Assembly (NCBI RefSeq): GCF_022524485.1
Contig: NZ_JAKXMK010000040.1
Location: 1 to 64,000 of the forward strand
Source: Pseudonocardia alaniniphila
Lineage (GTDB): Bacteria > Actinomycetota > Actinomycetes > Mycobacteriales > Pseudonocardiaceae
DNA length: 64,000 bases
Direction: 5' to 3'
The position numbers and the translations under genes are program-made. A model generated the notes under the pieces. The model had not been told where the DNA came from. It ran no database searches and saw only the letters and a program-made list of their open reading frames with translations. This document shows positions 48,922 through 58,598 of the stretch, one piece after another; the first letter of the stretch is position 1, and every line of letters starts with the position of its first letter.

Positions 48922-51708
48922 ATGCTCGTCGGAGAAGGCCGTACGCGGGCGGGAACAGCACACGGTCCGGTACCTGACCTGGTCGGCCGGTCCGCCGAAC
49001 GCGATCTCCTTGCGCGGACCGTCGACGACGCGGCCACCGGTTCGGCGAGGCTGCTGCTCCTCGGCGAGGCGGGTATCGGCAAGACGAGCCTGCTGCTCGT
49101 TGGCGTCGCCCTAGCACGGCAGCAGGGTTTCCTCATCATTCCCGAACCAGGGAGATCAACCGCGGGCTGCGGGCTGCTGGGCCGGCTCGTCGCGCCGTTG
49201 GCGCACGTCGCGACGCGGCTACCGTGGTCCCTGCGCAGGCCGCTGCAGGAGCTCATGGCCGACGCGGGCACCGGCGACTCCGTGTCCGAGCCGATGGCGC
49301 TGCGCCGGGCACTGCTGGCGCTGGTTCGGGTAGCGGCACGGGAGCGGCCCGTGGCTGTCGTCATCGATGACGCACAGGACGCGGACCATCAGGCCCTCGC
49401 AGTGCTGACCCACCTCAGCCGCAGGCTGAGCAATGAGCGTGTACTCCTGCTGTTCGCGGCCCGCGGCGTCCTGCCGCCCGACCACCTCGACGCGGACCTG
49501 CCCGTATGGCACGTCGGCCCGCTGGCCGCCGCGGAGGCCGCGGTCCTGCTCGGTCTGCAGTCGAGCGTGCCGACGGGATGGAACCGGCGCGAGCTCCTTC
49601 GCCATGCCGGCGGCAACCCGTTGGCCGTCATCGAGCTCGCCAACAGCGCAGTCAGCGCCGACCGCTTTCCACGCGGGGAGTACGGGCTGGGCGTCCCGGA
49701 GCGGATCCGCCATGCCTACGCCGGTCAGATCGACCATCTACCGGCCGCCACCCGCCGGGTTCTGCTCTGCGCTGCGGCGGCTGACGAGCACGACGGCCTG
49801 CAGGCCGTGCTGTCCTCGGCTGACGCGGACCTCGCCGACTGCGGTCCTGCCGAAGTAGCGGGCTTGATCACGGTCGTGGGCAACCGCGTCGGTTTCCGGG
49901 ATCCCGCTGTTCGCCTGGCGTGCTACTTCGGAGCGTCGGAGCACGATCGGCGGCTGGCGCACCGGGCGCTGGCCGGCTGTCTGGCGCACGACGTGGAACG
50001 GCATGCCTGGCACTCGGCCAACGCCGCTGCAGAGCCCAGCGAAGAGGTCGCGTCCCTGCTCGAGTCGGCTGCTGACATCGCGCACCGGCACGGCCGGCAC
50101 GTCGAGGCGGCCGGTGCCCTGCAACGCGCGGCGGACTACACATACCGAGCCTCCGAGGCCGCCCGCCGGTACGCCCGGGCCGCGCACCTCGCCACGTTGA
50201 GCGGCCACTACGCGTGGTGCCGGCAGCTCTGCGAGCGGGTCACGTACCTGACCGACGACCCGGACGTGCTCGGAGCCGCGATGGCGAGCGCCGGTCAGCA
50301 CCTTCCACTTCACGAGCCCGCGCCCACCGCTGTTCTCCAGGTCCGCCGGCTGTTCGACAGCGGCCTACGGGATCAGGGCGTGGCCACGGCCCTGACCGCG
50401 GCTGTCGGCGTGGCAGCGTTGGTGAGCGGCGAACCATCGCTGCGCCACGTGGCTGCCGACGTCGCGTGCCGTGCCGAGAGCCTCACGGCTCGCTCCGAAC
50501 CGGGTGACGAGTTGTGCCCCGAAACGGCTCGCGCCGCTGTGGTCACCTCGGGCAGGGCGATCTGCGATCCGACCGAATGGCCCCCTGAACAGGACTTCGA
50601 CCTGCACGAACCTCCGAGCGGCCGAGGCGAGGTCATGCGGCTCCTGGCGTTGGGAACCACCAGTTGGATCTCGGACGCGCCGACTGCCGCCGCCGGACAC
50701 CTACGGCGTGCACGTCACCTTCTGCGCGAGGACAGGGCCCAGGGCGCCCACCCGTTCAGCTTCGTCATGCTGCTCGATGCCCTCACCGAGTGCGGGCTGT
50801 GGCAGGAGGCAGCCACGGTGCGGGCCGAAGCGGCGGACATCGCTGCTGCCGGCGACCTTCCGTTACTGGGCCGGGCGATCGCCGCTCAGGCGATCGTCCT
50901 GCAGACCTTGCGCGGTGACGATGCCGCTGCCCGGGAGGCTCTCCACATCCTGGACCCTTGGTCGAGCCGTCCCCAGTCCGACAGTCGCTTGGTCCGCTGC
51001 CTCGCCCACCGTGCGGCGGGGCGTGTCTTCGCCGCGGCCGGCGACCATGCGCTCGCCTGCACGCACTACCTGGCGATGTTCGGACCGGACGGGGAGCCGG
51101 TGCACTTCACGTGGTCTTACCGGGCGGTCGTCGAGCTCGCCCGGTCAGCGGCGAAGGCGAACCAGCAGGAGGCGGCCGCCCGGGCCGTCGTCGGCGTCCG
51201 GCGCGGCGCCGGTGGCTCGGCACGCCGGAAGCTGCTGGCCGACCATGCAACCGCGCTGCTCACCGGCACCGGAGATCCCGGCACCGAGTCGATTCTGCGC
51301 ACGGCGGCCGAACACGCTGCGATCGAGCGTCCCTATGACCATGCGCTCGCGATGGCCGACTACGCCCATTGGTTACGCGGCCGTCGCCGGTTCGTCGACG
51401 CCCGTCCTCTGCTCGCCGCCGCACACGATGGATTCGTCCGCCTCGGCGCCGACCGGGACGCAGCCGCCACTCGGGCCCGTCTCCGCTCCGCGGGGGTGTC
51501 GGTGGCCGCCGGGGCTCGCGACGGGTTCGCGCTGCTGACAGCGCAGCAGCAGTTCATCGCGAGACTCGCGGCGCAGGGGCTCAGCAATCGCGCGATCGCG
51601 GATCGATTGCTGCTCTCGCCGCGCACGATCGGATCCCACCTGTACCAGATCTTTCCGAAGCTCGGCGTCGTCAACCGCCGCCAGCTGCCGGACGTCATTC
51701 CGGAGTGA
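48922..51708 (+). CDS. LAL-family LuxR-type ATP-binding regulator (first of tandem pair)
   Basis: 928 aa from ATG 48922, 3 nt after GGAGG; an in-frame start at 48793 would cover the palindrome. LuxR large (LAL/MalT-like) protein: Walker A G-E-A-G-I-G-K54-T55, Walker B VAVVIDDAQDAD, a long helical/TPR-like middle, and a C-terminal LuxR HTH, LTAQQQFIARLAAQGLSNRAIADRLLLSPRTIGSHLYQIFPKLGVVNRRQL. Such regulators often activate secondary-metabolite or transport genes. The second LAL starts 1 nt after its stop, so they are one operon. Confidence 0.92.
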   Translation: MLVGEGRTRAGTAHGPVPDLVGRSAERDLLARTVDDAATGSARLLLLGEAGIGKTSLLLVGVALARQQGFLIIPEPGRSTAGCGLLGRLVAPLAHVATRLPWSLRRPLQELMADAGTGDSVSEPMALRRALLALVRVAARERPVAVVIDDAQDADHQALAVLTHLSRRLSNERVLLLFAARGVLPPDHLDADLPVWHVGPLAAAEAAVLLGLQSSVPTGWNRRELLRHAGGNPLAVIELANSAVSADRFPRGEYGLGVPERIRHAYAGQIDHLPAATRRVLLCAAAADEHDGLQAVLSSADADLADCGPAEVAGLITVVGNRVGFRDPAVRLACYFGASEHDRRLAHRALAGCLAHDVERHAWHSANAAAEPSEEVASLLESAADIAHRHGRHVEAAGALQRAADYTYRASEAARRYARAAHLATLSGHYAWCRQLCERVTYLTDDPDVLGAAMASAGQHLPLHEPAPTAVLQVRRLFDSGLRDQGVATALTAAVGVAALVSGEPSLRHVAADVACRAESLTARSEPGDELCPETARAAVVTSGRAICDPTEWPPEQDFDLHEPPSGRGEVMRLLALGTTSWISDAPTAAAGHLRRARHLLREDRAQGAHPFSFVMLLDALTECGLWQEAATVRAEAADIAAAGDLPLLGRAIAAQAIVLQTLRGDDAAAREALHILDPWSSRPQSDSRLVRCLAHRAAGRVFAAAGDHALACTHYLAMFGPDGEPVHFTWSYRAVVELARSAAKANQQEAAARAVVGVRRGAGGSARRKLLADHATALLTGTGDPGTESILRTAAEHAAIERPYDHALAMADYAHWLRGRRRFVDARPLLAAAHDGFVRLGADRDAAATRARLRSAGVSVAAGARDGFALLTAQQQFIARLAAQGLSNRAIADRLLLSPRTIGSHLYQIFPKLGVVNRRQLPDVIPE

Positions 51709-51709
51709 C

Positions 51710-54409
51710 ATGATCGAGTCGCCACATAGCGATCACACCGAATCCCTCGGCACCTTCTGCCCGGGCTGGGATCCGGTCCTCGACCTGATCGATCCGAACC
51801 GGTCGACCGGAGCAGCAGGCTTGATCGCGGCCGACCCCGGCATGGGCAGGTCGGTCCTCCTGCAAGCTGCGATGCACCGAGCCCGGGCGGAGGGGTACTT
51901 CGTCGTGACCCCGGCGATGTGTCCGGCCGAGCGGTATCGGACAGGTGCCAACGGACAGCAGTCCGGCTCCCCCATGCACGATGACGTCCCTGACCAGTCC
52001 GCGGCTGACGTGGCGGAGTGGCTGAGCCGGGCGGCGCGGAAGCAACCCGTTCTGGTCGCCGTGGACGACGTGGACCGTCTCGAGCCCATTGCCGCCGACA
52101 CGCTACTGAGGATGACCGAGAGGCTGCGGGCACAGCCGATCGTGTTCTTGTTGACCAGCCGATCCTCGGCGGCCGCGGGCCTCATCCGGCCGGACCTTCA
52201 GCTTTACGGACTGCCGCCACTCGATGCACCTGGCGCGGCGCGACTGCAGCGCCGCCAGCCCTCACGCCTCACCGGACTCGCCGCCTACGAAGTGTTCCGC
52301 CAGGCCAAGGGGAATCCGCGCGCGATCGTCGAGCTCTGCCACGCATTCGGAGACAGGGAGATCCCGGAGACCCTGCGCATCCGGTCGACGTACGCGCGGC
52401 AGATCGGTGCGCTCCCCGATGCCACCCGGAACACCCTCCTGTACCTGGCCGGACGTACGGGCCGGGAACCACTCGCCGCGGTGCTGAGCGCAGCAGGCCG
52501 GTCCTCGATGCACCCCGAGGTGTGGGAGCCCGCCGTAGCCGCCGGTCTCGTCGAGCTCCGCGACGACGACGTCGTCTTTCCGGACCCCCTGGTCGCGGTC
52601 GCGGTCTATCACTCGGCACCCGCTGTGGAGCGCCGGCGGGTGCATGCCGACTTCGCGGACGCCATCCGCCACCCCTCGTTCGAACGCGCCATGCACCAGG
52701 CGATGCTGCCGCTCGGCTGTGACGCACGCACTGCCGCGATCCTCGAGGCGGAGAGCCGAAAGGCCCGCGACGAGGGGCGTATGACGCACGCGGCGGTCGC
52801 AGCGCAGCGCGCGGCCGAGCTGTCGACGGACAGCGAACTCGCCGCTCGTCGCTACGTGCTGGCCACCCTTGCGGCGTCGGCTGCGGGGCACATCGACTGG
52901 ACCCGCGAACTCGCCGCACACGTCGACCGGCTCACCGAACAGCCGGACCTGCGCTGCAGCGCCGCGAGCGCCGCCGCAATGGCGCTCTCGCGCGACGGAC
53001 ACCAGCGCGAGGCCATGGCCCTCATCGTTCGCACGGCCGGCAGTCATCCATTCATCGACCAGGCCACAGCACTGGGTCTGGCGGTCTGCGGTGCTGTGGT
53101 GGCGGCCCAATCCGGGCTGAGCGTTCATCGCGACGCTGCCACATCCCTGCTCGACGCCGTGGCAGGCCGACCGGTCGTCCCGACCCCGACCCCGTATCTC
53201 GGCGCGGCTGATCTCGAGCTCCAGCGTGCGTTCGCGGCGGTGACCGTCGACCCCGCCTGCGCGCCGGACCACCGGAAACTGCTTCCCCCCGAGCACGACC
53301 AGGTGGCAGGGATACCGGCGATGGACCGGCTGGCCCTGGCAACGATCGCCGACGCGCTCGACGACAGTGAGTTCGCGATCACGCTGCGGTCGGAGGTTCT
53401 CGACGAATCCTGCCCCGGGGAGGGCACGGCAGTCTTTCCCGAGGCATGGCCGGCTCTGATCCGCGGCCTGATCGACACAGGGCGCTGGGATGCCGCCGAG
53501 CGGGGCCTCGACTCCGCAGCCGAACTCGCGGCCGCGCGGGACCTACCGGTTCTGCGGGTGCACCTCGCGGCGTTGCGTGCCGTCCTCGCCGCCTTTCGGG
53601 GTGACGCCCCGACCGCGCGCTCACTCGCCGAAGAGGGCTGGCCGGGCCTCTGCCTGGAGAGCAACCGGACGGCGCGCGTCGGGCTGCTGCGCGCACTCGG
53701 GTATGCAGCCCTCGCCGCCGACGATTTCGACACCGCCTCCCGCGACTTCCTGGCCGCCATCGAGATGCAAGCGCACGCGGGAACGATGCGGCCCGATGGT
53801 GCCGACGCGATCGGGCTCGCGATGGCGGCCGCCCGCACGGGCACGCGCGCTGTCGCTCTCCCGGTCCTCGAGTCCGTGCGTCAGGCACACGGGACACACC
53901 CGGTGATCCTGACGCAGCTGCAGTTGACCCAGGCCTACGCGCTTCTCGCTGACGACACCGAGACCGAGCGGCGGTTCCGATATGCGATCTCCCATCCGCG
54001 GGCCGGATCGTGGCCATTCTTGCTCGCGCTCGCACGGCTGCACTACGGATCATGGCTGCGCAGGCAACGCAGGCCGCTGGATGCGCGGCGCCGGCTGACC
54101 GAGGCGTTCTCGGGGTTCGGCGCGCTGGGCGCGCGTGTGTTCGCCAGATCCGCCTGTGTCGAGATCAGGGCCGGCGGCGGCGATCCCGACCACCGCGGCA
54201 AGCCGGCAGACGTCGCCTTTCTCTCGGCGCAACAACTCCAGATCGCCCGGCTTGCCGCAGAGGGCCTGCGGAACCGCGAGGTGGCCGACCGGCTCCAGCT
54301 GTCACCGCGGACCGTCAGCACCCATCTCCACAACGTCTATCTCCGGCTCGGTATCACCCAGCGCCACCAGCTCCGGCAGGCACTACCGCCGGAGCGACCG
54401 TTGGTCTGA
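51710..54409 (+). CDS. LAL-family LuxR-type regulator with degenerate Walker A (second of pair)
   Basis: 899 aa, ATG 1 nt after the first LAL's stop. The layout equals its neighbour: N-terminal ATPase-like domain, helical middle, and C-terminal HTH LSAQQLQIARLAAEGLRNREVADRLQLSPRTVSTHLHNVYLRLGITQRHQL. The P-loop reads A41-D-P-G-M-G-R47-S48: the first Gly is Ala and the catalytic Lys is Arg, which would impair ATP binding or hydrolysis. Walker B is VLVAVDDVDRLE. It may be a regulatory partner that lost the nucleotide switch, perhaps working as a heterodimer with the first LAL. Confidence 0.88.
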   Translation: MIESPHSDHTESLGTFCPGWDPVLDLIDPNRSTGAAGLIAADPGMGRSVLLQAAMHRARAEGYFVVTPAMCPAERYRTGANGQQSGSPMHDDVPDQSAADVAEWLSRAARKQPVLVAVDDVDRLEPIAADTLLRMTERLRAQPIVFLLTSRSSAAAGLIRPDLQLYGLPPLDAPGAARLQRRQPSRLTGLAAYEVFRQAKGNPRAIVELCHAFGDREIPETLRIRSTYARQIGALPDATRNTLLYLAGRTGREPLAAVLSAAGRSSMHPEVWEPAVAAGLVELRDDDVVFPDPLVAVAVYHSAPAVERRRVHADFADAIRHPSFERAMHQAMLPLGCDARTAAILEAESRKARDEGRMTHAAVAAQRAAELSTDSELAARRYVLATLAASAAGHIDWTRELAAHVDRLTEQPDLRCSAASAAAMALSRDGHQREAMALIVRTAGSHPFIDQATALGLAVCGAVVAAQSGLSVHRDAATSLLDAVAGRPVVPTPTPYLGAADLELQRAFAAVTVDPACAPDHRKLLPPEHDQVAGIPAMDRLALATIADALDDSEFAITLRSEVLDESCPGEGTAVFPEAWPALIRGLIDTGRWDAAERGLDSAAELAAARDLPVLRVHLAALRAVLAAFRGDAPTARSLAEEGWPGLCLESNRTARVGLLRALGYAALAADDFDTASRDFLAAIEMQAHAGTMRPDGADAIGLAMAAARTGTRAVALPVLESVRQAHGTHPVILTQLQLTQAYALLADDTETERRFRYAISHPRAGSWPFLLALARLHYGSWLRRQRRPLDARRRLTEAFSGFGALGARVFARSACVEIRAGGGDPDHRGKPADVAFLSAQQLQIARLAAEGLRNREVADRLQLSPRTVSTHLHNVYLRLGITQRHQLRQALPPERPLV

Positions 54410-54413
54410 CCCG

Positions 54414-55646
54414 TCAGCCGTCGTACTGGGCGCTCAGCAGCCCGGCGTTGTAGTCGGTGCAGAACAGCACGCCATCGGGTCGGACGTGGACATCCGCGGT
54501 CTGGATCACGCATGGGCGTCCAGGGCGCGGGTCCATGAGCTTCGCCGGCGGACCTGGAAGCAGCGCCCCGACCGGCTTCGGCCGGTACGGGTCGGAGATG
54601 TCGAAAGATCGCACCCCGGCGTTCTGGTAGGTGGCGAAGATCAACGTGTCGGAGACGAAGCTGCCCGGGCGGTTCTCGTGCAGGTTGTGCGGCCCGAAGT
54701 GGCCACCCTTGCGGGCGTAGTCCTGCTCGGCCGGCGTCGGCAGCGTCGCGATACTGATCGGGTTCGTCGGGTCGGCGATGGTGAAGACCCAGACGTGCTT
54801 GAGGCCGTCCTGGAGGTTGTCCGCGGTGGCTTCATCGGCGACGAGGAGCAGTTCGCGGGCCGGCAGCGGCACCGCCGGGTGCGTCCCGCCTCCGAACGGG
54901 GGCGACCAGTTGCGGTGTGAGATCAGCTCGGGTGCCTCGCGGTCGCGGATGTCCAGCAGAGTCAGGCCGCCGTCGCGCCAGGACGCGTACGCCGTGTCCC
55001 CGTCGATGATCGCGTGGTGCAGGGCGTAGCGCCATCGTCCGGTGTCCCAGGTCGGGCTCTCACCGCGCGCGCTGTTCATCCCGGGAAGCCACCATTCGCC
55101 CGCCCACCGGGGTTTCGCAGGGTCCTTCAGGTCGATGACCCTGAAGACGTAGTCGGTGAATCCCTCGGCGAGAACGGACGCGTACGCCCAGCGCCCGCCG
55201 GTGTACCAGAGACGGTGCACCCCGACCCCGTCCACGTCGAGAAAGGAGATCTGCCGCGGCTCGGCGGGGTTCGAGATGTCGAACATGGCGACGCCGGCAG
55301 ACCAGGTCCGCCGTGTTCCCGCGAGGCGGGTCCCGACCGAGCCCTGGTAGTAGTTCTGCTCCGCCGAGAACTCCTTCCACAGGTCCTTGGCGTGGATCAC
55401 CAGGAGTAGGTCATCGGCCGCCTGCAGGTGGATGTTCCAGGTGTCGGGAGGTGCGGCGTGGAAACCGACGGTGGTCATGTCCCGTGGGTTACGAGCGTCG
55501 ACGACCGAGAATCCGCCGGAGAACAGGTGGCCGACGTAGACGTAGCCCTCCTGGTATTGCAGCTGCATCGCGTCCGGGCGCCCGCCCTGGTCACTTCGAC
55601 CGAGTGGGGTGAACGCGTTCGCGATCTCTACGGCTGGTGTGGACAC
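54414..55646 (-). CDS. LVIVD-repeat beta-propeller protein
   Basis: 410 aa, GTG start at 55646 (GAAAGTAG upstream). Repeats of the LVIVD type: GFSVVDARNPRDMTTVGF, GVAMFDISNPAEPRQISFL, VFRVIDLKDPAKPRWAGEWW, GLTLLDIRDREAPELISHR, VWVFTIADPTNPISIATL, GVRSFDISDPYRPKPVG. H-x-L-H-E-N-R (GPHNLHENRPGSF) and H-H-A-I clusters could bind metal. No signal peptide is seen, although many homologues are secreted. Converges with the LAL pair, 4 nt between stops. Function unknown. Confidence 0.85.
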   Translation of the reverse strand: MSTPAVEIANAFTPLGRSDQGGRPDAMQLQYQEGYVYVGHLFSGGFSVVDARNPRDMTTVGFHAAPPDTWNIHLQAADDLLLVIHAKDLWKEFSAEQNYYQGSVGTRLAGTRRTWSAGVAMFDISNPAEPRQISFLDVDGVGVHRLWYTGGRWAYASVLAEGFTDYVFRVIDLKDPAKPRWAGEWWLPGMNSARGESPTWDTGRWRYALHHAIIDGDTAYASWRDGGLTLLDIRDREAPELISHRNWSPPFGGGTHPAVPLPARELLLVADEATADNLQDGLKHVWVFTIADPTNPISIATLPTPAEQDYARKGGHFGPHNLHENRPGSFVSDTLIFATYQNAGVRSFDISDPYRPKPVGALLPGPPAKLMDPRPGRPCVIQTADVHVRPDGVLFCTDYNAGLLSAQYDG

Positions 55647-55701
55647 CGTTCTACTTTCGCGGGCGACAGGAGGCGAGCCACCCGTCGAATGACTGACGGC
55701 A

Positions 55702-57348
55702 TCACGCCCCGTCGGTCAGCCGGGCGGCTTCGGCCTGGGCGAGACCCTCACCGTGCTTCGCCGACTTGTACGGGTCGCCGAGCTTCTCCGCAGCTGTCGT
55801 GGACAAGGTGAAGACCTCGGGCCAGTGCCGCCAGTTGACCCATCTGCTGGAGAACCCCTGGAGTGCGTCGACAGTGCTCACGACCGCGGTGTAGTCAGCC
55901 GTCCCGAGAGCCTGACGCAGCGCGCCGAGCCAGTTCTCGCTCTCGGCCTCCAGCCAGCGCTGTGCCGACGCCAGGTCGGGGAAAGCCATCGCCAGGTCGG
56001 ACGGCTCGGGGCTGCGTTGCCGGTTCGGCTGGAACCAACTCCCGGCAACACGGGCCGTGGCGAGCAGCCAGGACACCATCTGCCGACGGGCCGCCTCGAC
56101 GGCCTCGCGGGTGTCCTCGGCCACCAGCTGCTCCCGGGCGAACAGCCGGATCAGGTCGTGGAACCCGGCGCGCTGGTCGGCGGCCGAAACGAGCAGACCG
56201 AGCTCGATGAGGTCGTCGAGGCGCCGGTCGACCTCGTGTACGGGCAATTCGGTCAGCACCGAGGCCAGGGCGGCTCCCGTGTCAGGGCCGGGCACCAGCG
56301 CCAGCCTCCGGAACACGAGCCGGGTGGTTGGTTCCAGCTGGCCGTAGGACACGGAGAATGCAGCGCGGATCTGCAGGTCCCCGGCGGACAGGTGGTCGAG
56401 CCGGCTCTCCTCGTCGGCGAGCCGGTTGACCAGGGTCTCGAGGGTCCAGCCCGGCCTGCTCAGCATGCGATTGCCCGCGATCCGCAGCGCAAGGGGGTAG
56501 TTGCCGCACAGCTGGGCGACGGACCGGATCAGTGCGGGTGCTGGGTTCGCGGCGGAATCGTGTTCGACGACGGCCCGCAGCATGCCGTCGGCGTCGGCGT
56601 CACTGAACGGACCGAGTGTGACGCGACGTGCGTGTTCGAGTCCGGCAAGAGTCCGCCGGCTGGTGATGAGCGCTGCGCTGCCGCCCGGACCGGGCAGCAG
56701 GCGCCGGATGTGTGCCTCGTCCGCCGCGTTGTCGAGCAGCAGCAGCACGCGCCGGTCAGCCACGACGCGCCGTAACACCTGCGTGCGGTCGGTGTGGAGC
56801 GAGGGGATCCTCTCGGCGTCGACGCCGAGCGCGCGCAGCAGGCGGAACTGCACAACGTAGGGGTCGAGCGGCTCGGGGTCGCTCCCACGGAGGTCGACGA
56901 ACAGCCGCCCGTCCGGGAACTCGCCACGCGTGCTGCATGCCGCGCGGACTGCCAGTGCCGTCTTGCCCAGGCCACCCGCCCCGGAGATCACGATGGGAGC
57001 CGGTCGTCCGTCACGGTCGACGAGCGCCGAGGTGAGCGTCGCGAGTTCCGCGGAGCGTCCGGTGAAGTCCGGGATGTCCGGGGGCAGTTCGCACAACGGC
57101 GCCGGTGCGGGCCGGGACCGGCCTGTCCTGGCCGCGTGCAGCAGGAGCTTGCGGTCGTCATCGGGTAGGCGAAGCGCGTCGGCGAGGGCCATCACGGTGC
57201 GCGCCTGCGGGTTCCTGCTGCGACCGCGCTCCATGTCGCTGATCGCCCGCACGCTCACACCCGATCGCTCCGCAAGATCCTCGAGGGTCATACCGGCGGC
57301 ATGGCGGAAGGCACGCACCAGCTCTCCGAGCTCTGCCGACTCCGCCAT
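55702..57348 (-). CDS. XRE-HTH + NB-ARC (STAND) regulator lacking TPR domain
   Basis: 548 aa from ATG 57348 with GGGAGG upstream. N-terminal XRE-type HTH (about 8-66): FRHAAGMTLEDLAERSGVSVRAISDMERGRSRNPQARTVMALADAL. NB-ARC domain (about 98-370): P-loop ISGAGGLGKTALAVRAA, VLLLLDNAADEAHIRRLLPG, ALITSRRTLAGLEHA (T-S-R), CGNYPLALRIAGN (G-L-P-L-like). A winged-helix segment follows (TRLVFRRLALVPGPDTGAALASVL). AfsR-like proteins normally continue into many TPR repeats; here the gene stops just where they would begin (EGLAQAEAARLTDGA). Divergent from the quinone-reductase operon, which it may control. Confidence 0.9.
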   Translation of the reverse strand: MAESAELGELVRAFRHAAGMTLEDLAERSGVSVRAISDMERGRSRNPQARTVMALADALRLPDDDRKLLLHAARTGRSRPAPAPLCELPPDIPDFTGRSAELATLTSALVDRDGRPAPIVISGAGGLGKTALAVRAACSTRGEFPDGRLFVDLRGSDPEPLDPYVVQFRLLRALGVDAERIPSLHTDRTQVLRRVVADRRVLLLLDNAADEAHIRRLLPGPGGSAALITSRRTLAGLEHARRVTLGPFSDADADGMLRAVVEHDSAANPAPALIRSVAQLCGNYPLALRIAGNRMLSRPGWTLETLVNRLADEESRLDHLSAGDLQIRAAFSVSYGQLEPTTRLVFRRLALVPGPDTGAALASVLTELPVHEVDRRLDDLIELGLLVSAADQRAGFHDLIRLFAREQLVAEDTREAVEAARRQMVSWLLATARVAGSWFQPNRQRSPEPSDLAMAFPDLASAQRWLEAESENWLGALRQALGTADYTAVVSTVDALQGFSSRWVNWRHWPEVFTLSTTAAEKLGDPYKSAKHGEGLAQAEAARLTDGA

Positions 57349-57538
57349 GGCTTCTCCCTCCCGCTCGGCTGAAACCCGGGGGCTGTCCGTGAGGTCGCCT
57401 TCGACGGTAGTCCGCCCGCTCGTGCGCGACGGGTGGGAATCGCCTCGCATGGCCAGTCGACCGATGGATGGTCGCGCGCCGTCCGACGCCGAGACTCGAG
57501 CACACGTCAGACCGACTACCGCTCGAGAGGAGATCCAG

Positions 57539-58558
57539 TTGCTAGCGGTGATGTTCGAAGAACCGGGACCCGCAAGCGTCCTTCACCTGGTGGAGCGCGA
57601 GATTCCGGATGTGGGGACGGGAGAAGTACGTGTGCGGATGGTGGTGTCGGGCGTCAATCCCACCGACGTCGGTGCTCGTTCCGGCCGCGGTACCACCGAC
57701 GGCACCGCGGGCCCGCACATCCCCAACCAGGACGGGGCCGGCGTCGTCGACGCCGTGGGTCCGGGGGTCGACGGCCTCGCGGTCGGCGACCGGGTATGGG
57801 TGTGGGACGCCGCCTGGATGCGCTCCAACGGCACCGCGCAGGAGTACGTGGTCCTGCCCCGGCGCCAGGTCGTACCGCTTCCTGACGGCGTCCCGTTCGA
57901 CGTCGGGGCCGCACTGGGCATCCCGGCGCTCACCGCGCACCGGGCGCTCACCTGCGCTGCCGAGGGGCCTGCCCAACTCGAGCCCGGAGCGCTGACGGGC
58001 AAGGTCGTGCTGGTAGTGGGAGGCGCCGGTGCCGTCGGCAACGCCGCCATCCAGCTCGCCACATGGGCAGGTGCTCGGGTCCTCACGACGGTCACCAGCG
58101 CTGCCAAGGCGGAGCTCGCCTCGGCCGCAGGAGCCGACGAGGTGATCGATGCCACCGGGGATGTGGCTGCAGAGGTGCGGCGTGCGACCACGGACGGCCT
58201 GGACGTCGTCGTCGAGGTGGCACCGTCGGTCAATCTCATGTCCGACGTGGAGATGCTCGCACCGGGCGGCACGATCGCGATCTACACAGCGGGCCGGGAG
58301 GGAAAGCTCACGATCCCGTCGTTCCCGAGCATGGTCAAGAACGTGCAGTTCCAGTTCATTCTGACCTACACGACCTCGACGCAGCAGAAGGACCATGCCG
58401 TCACGGCCGTGAGCGCAGCCGTCGCCGCGGGCGCGTTCGGGGTCGGCGACAAGCACGGTTTGCCGATCGCGCGTTACCCGCTGAGACGGACCCGCGAGGC
58501 ACATGAAGCAGTCGAGAACCACTGGGTGGGCAAGGTTCTGATCGACGTCACGCCCTGA
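57539..58558 (+). CDS. MDR-family NADPH:quinone reductase-like enzyme
   Basis: 339 aa. TTG 57539 is chosen because AGAGGAG lies 6 nt upstream; GTG 57548 and ATG 57551 are further but in frame. The frame runs much further upstream, antisense to the NB-ARC gene, and that part is not included. GroES half: GTGEVRVRMVVSGVNPTDVGARSG, IPNQDGAGVVDAVGPGVDGLAVGDRVWVW. Rossmann half: VLVVGGAGAVGNAAIQLATWAGARVLTTV and DVVVEVAPSVNLMSDVEMLAPGGTIAIY. Lacks zinc Cys; zeta-crystallin/QOR type. First of three genes (QOR, GlcG-like, QOR). Confidence 0.88.
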   Translation: MLAVMFEEPGPASVLHLVEREIPDVGTGEVRVRMVVSGVNPTDVGARSGRGTTDGTAGPHIPNQDGAGVVDAVGPGVDGLAVGDRVWVWDAAWMRSNGTAQEYVVLPRRQVVPLPDGVPFDVGAALGIPALTAHRALTCAAEGPAQLEPGALTGKVVLVVGGAGAVGNAAIQLATWAGARVLTTVTSAAKAELASAAGADEVIDATGDVAAEVRRATTDGLDVVVEVAPSVNLMSDVEMLAPGGTIAIYTAGREGKLTIPSFPSMVKNVQFQFILTYTTSTQQKDHAVTAVSAAVAAGAFGVGDKHGLPIARYPLRRTREAHEAVENHWVGKVLIDVTP

Positions 58559-58598
58559 ATCAACCGATCCGACGCAACAACAACGAAGGAGAACCAGA

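Noticed and set aside
48654..49364. N-terminal extension of the FUSC protein by ~240 residues
   Set aside because: Antisense to the first LAL regulator, Ser/Arg/Pro-rich, no similarity to FUSC proteins; SD and start codons are at 48644-48665.
56930..57538. N-terminal extension of the 57539 quinone reductase
   Set aside because: Opposite the NB-ARC regulator and without GroES-like sequence; a clear SD precedes TTG 57539.
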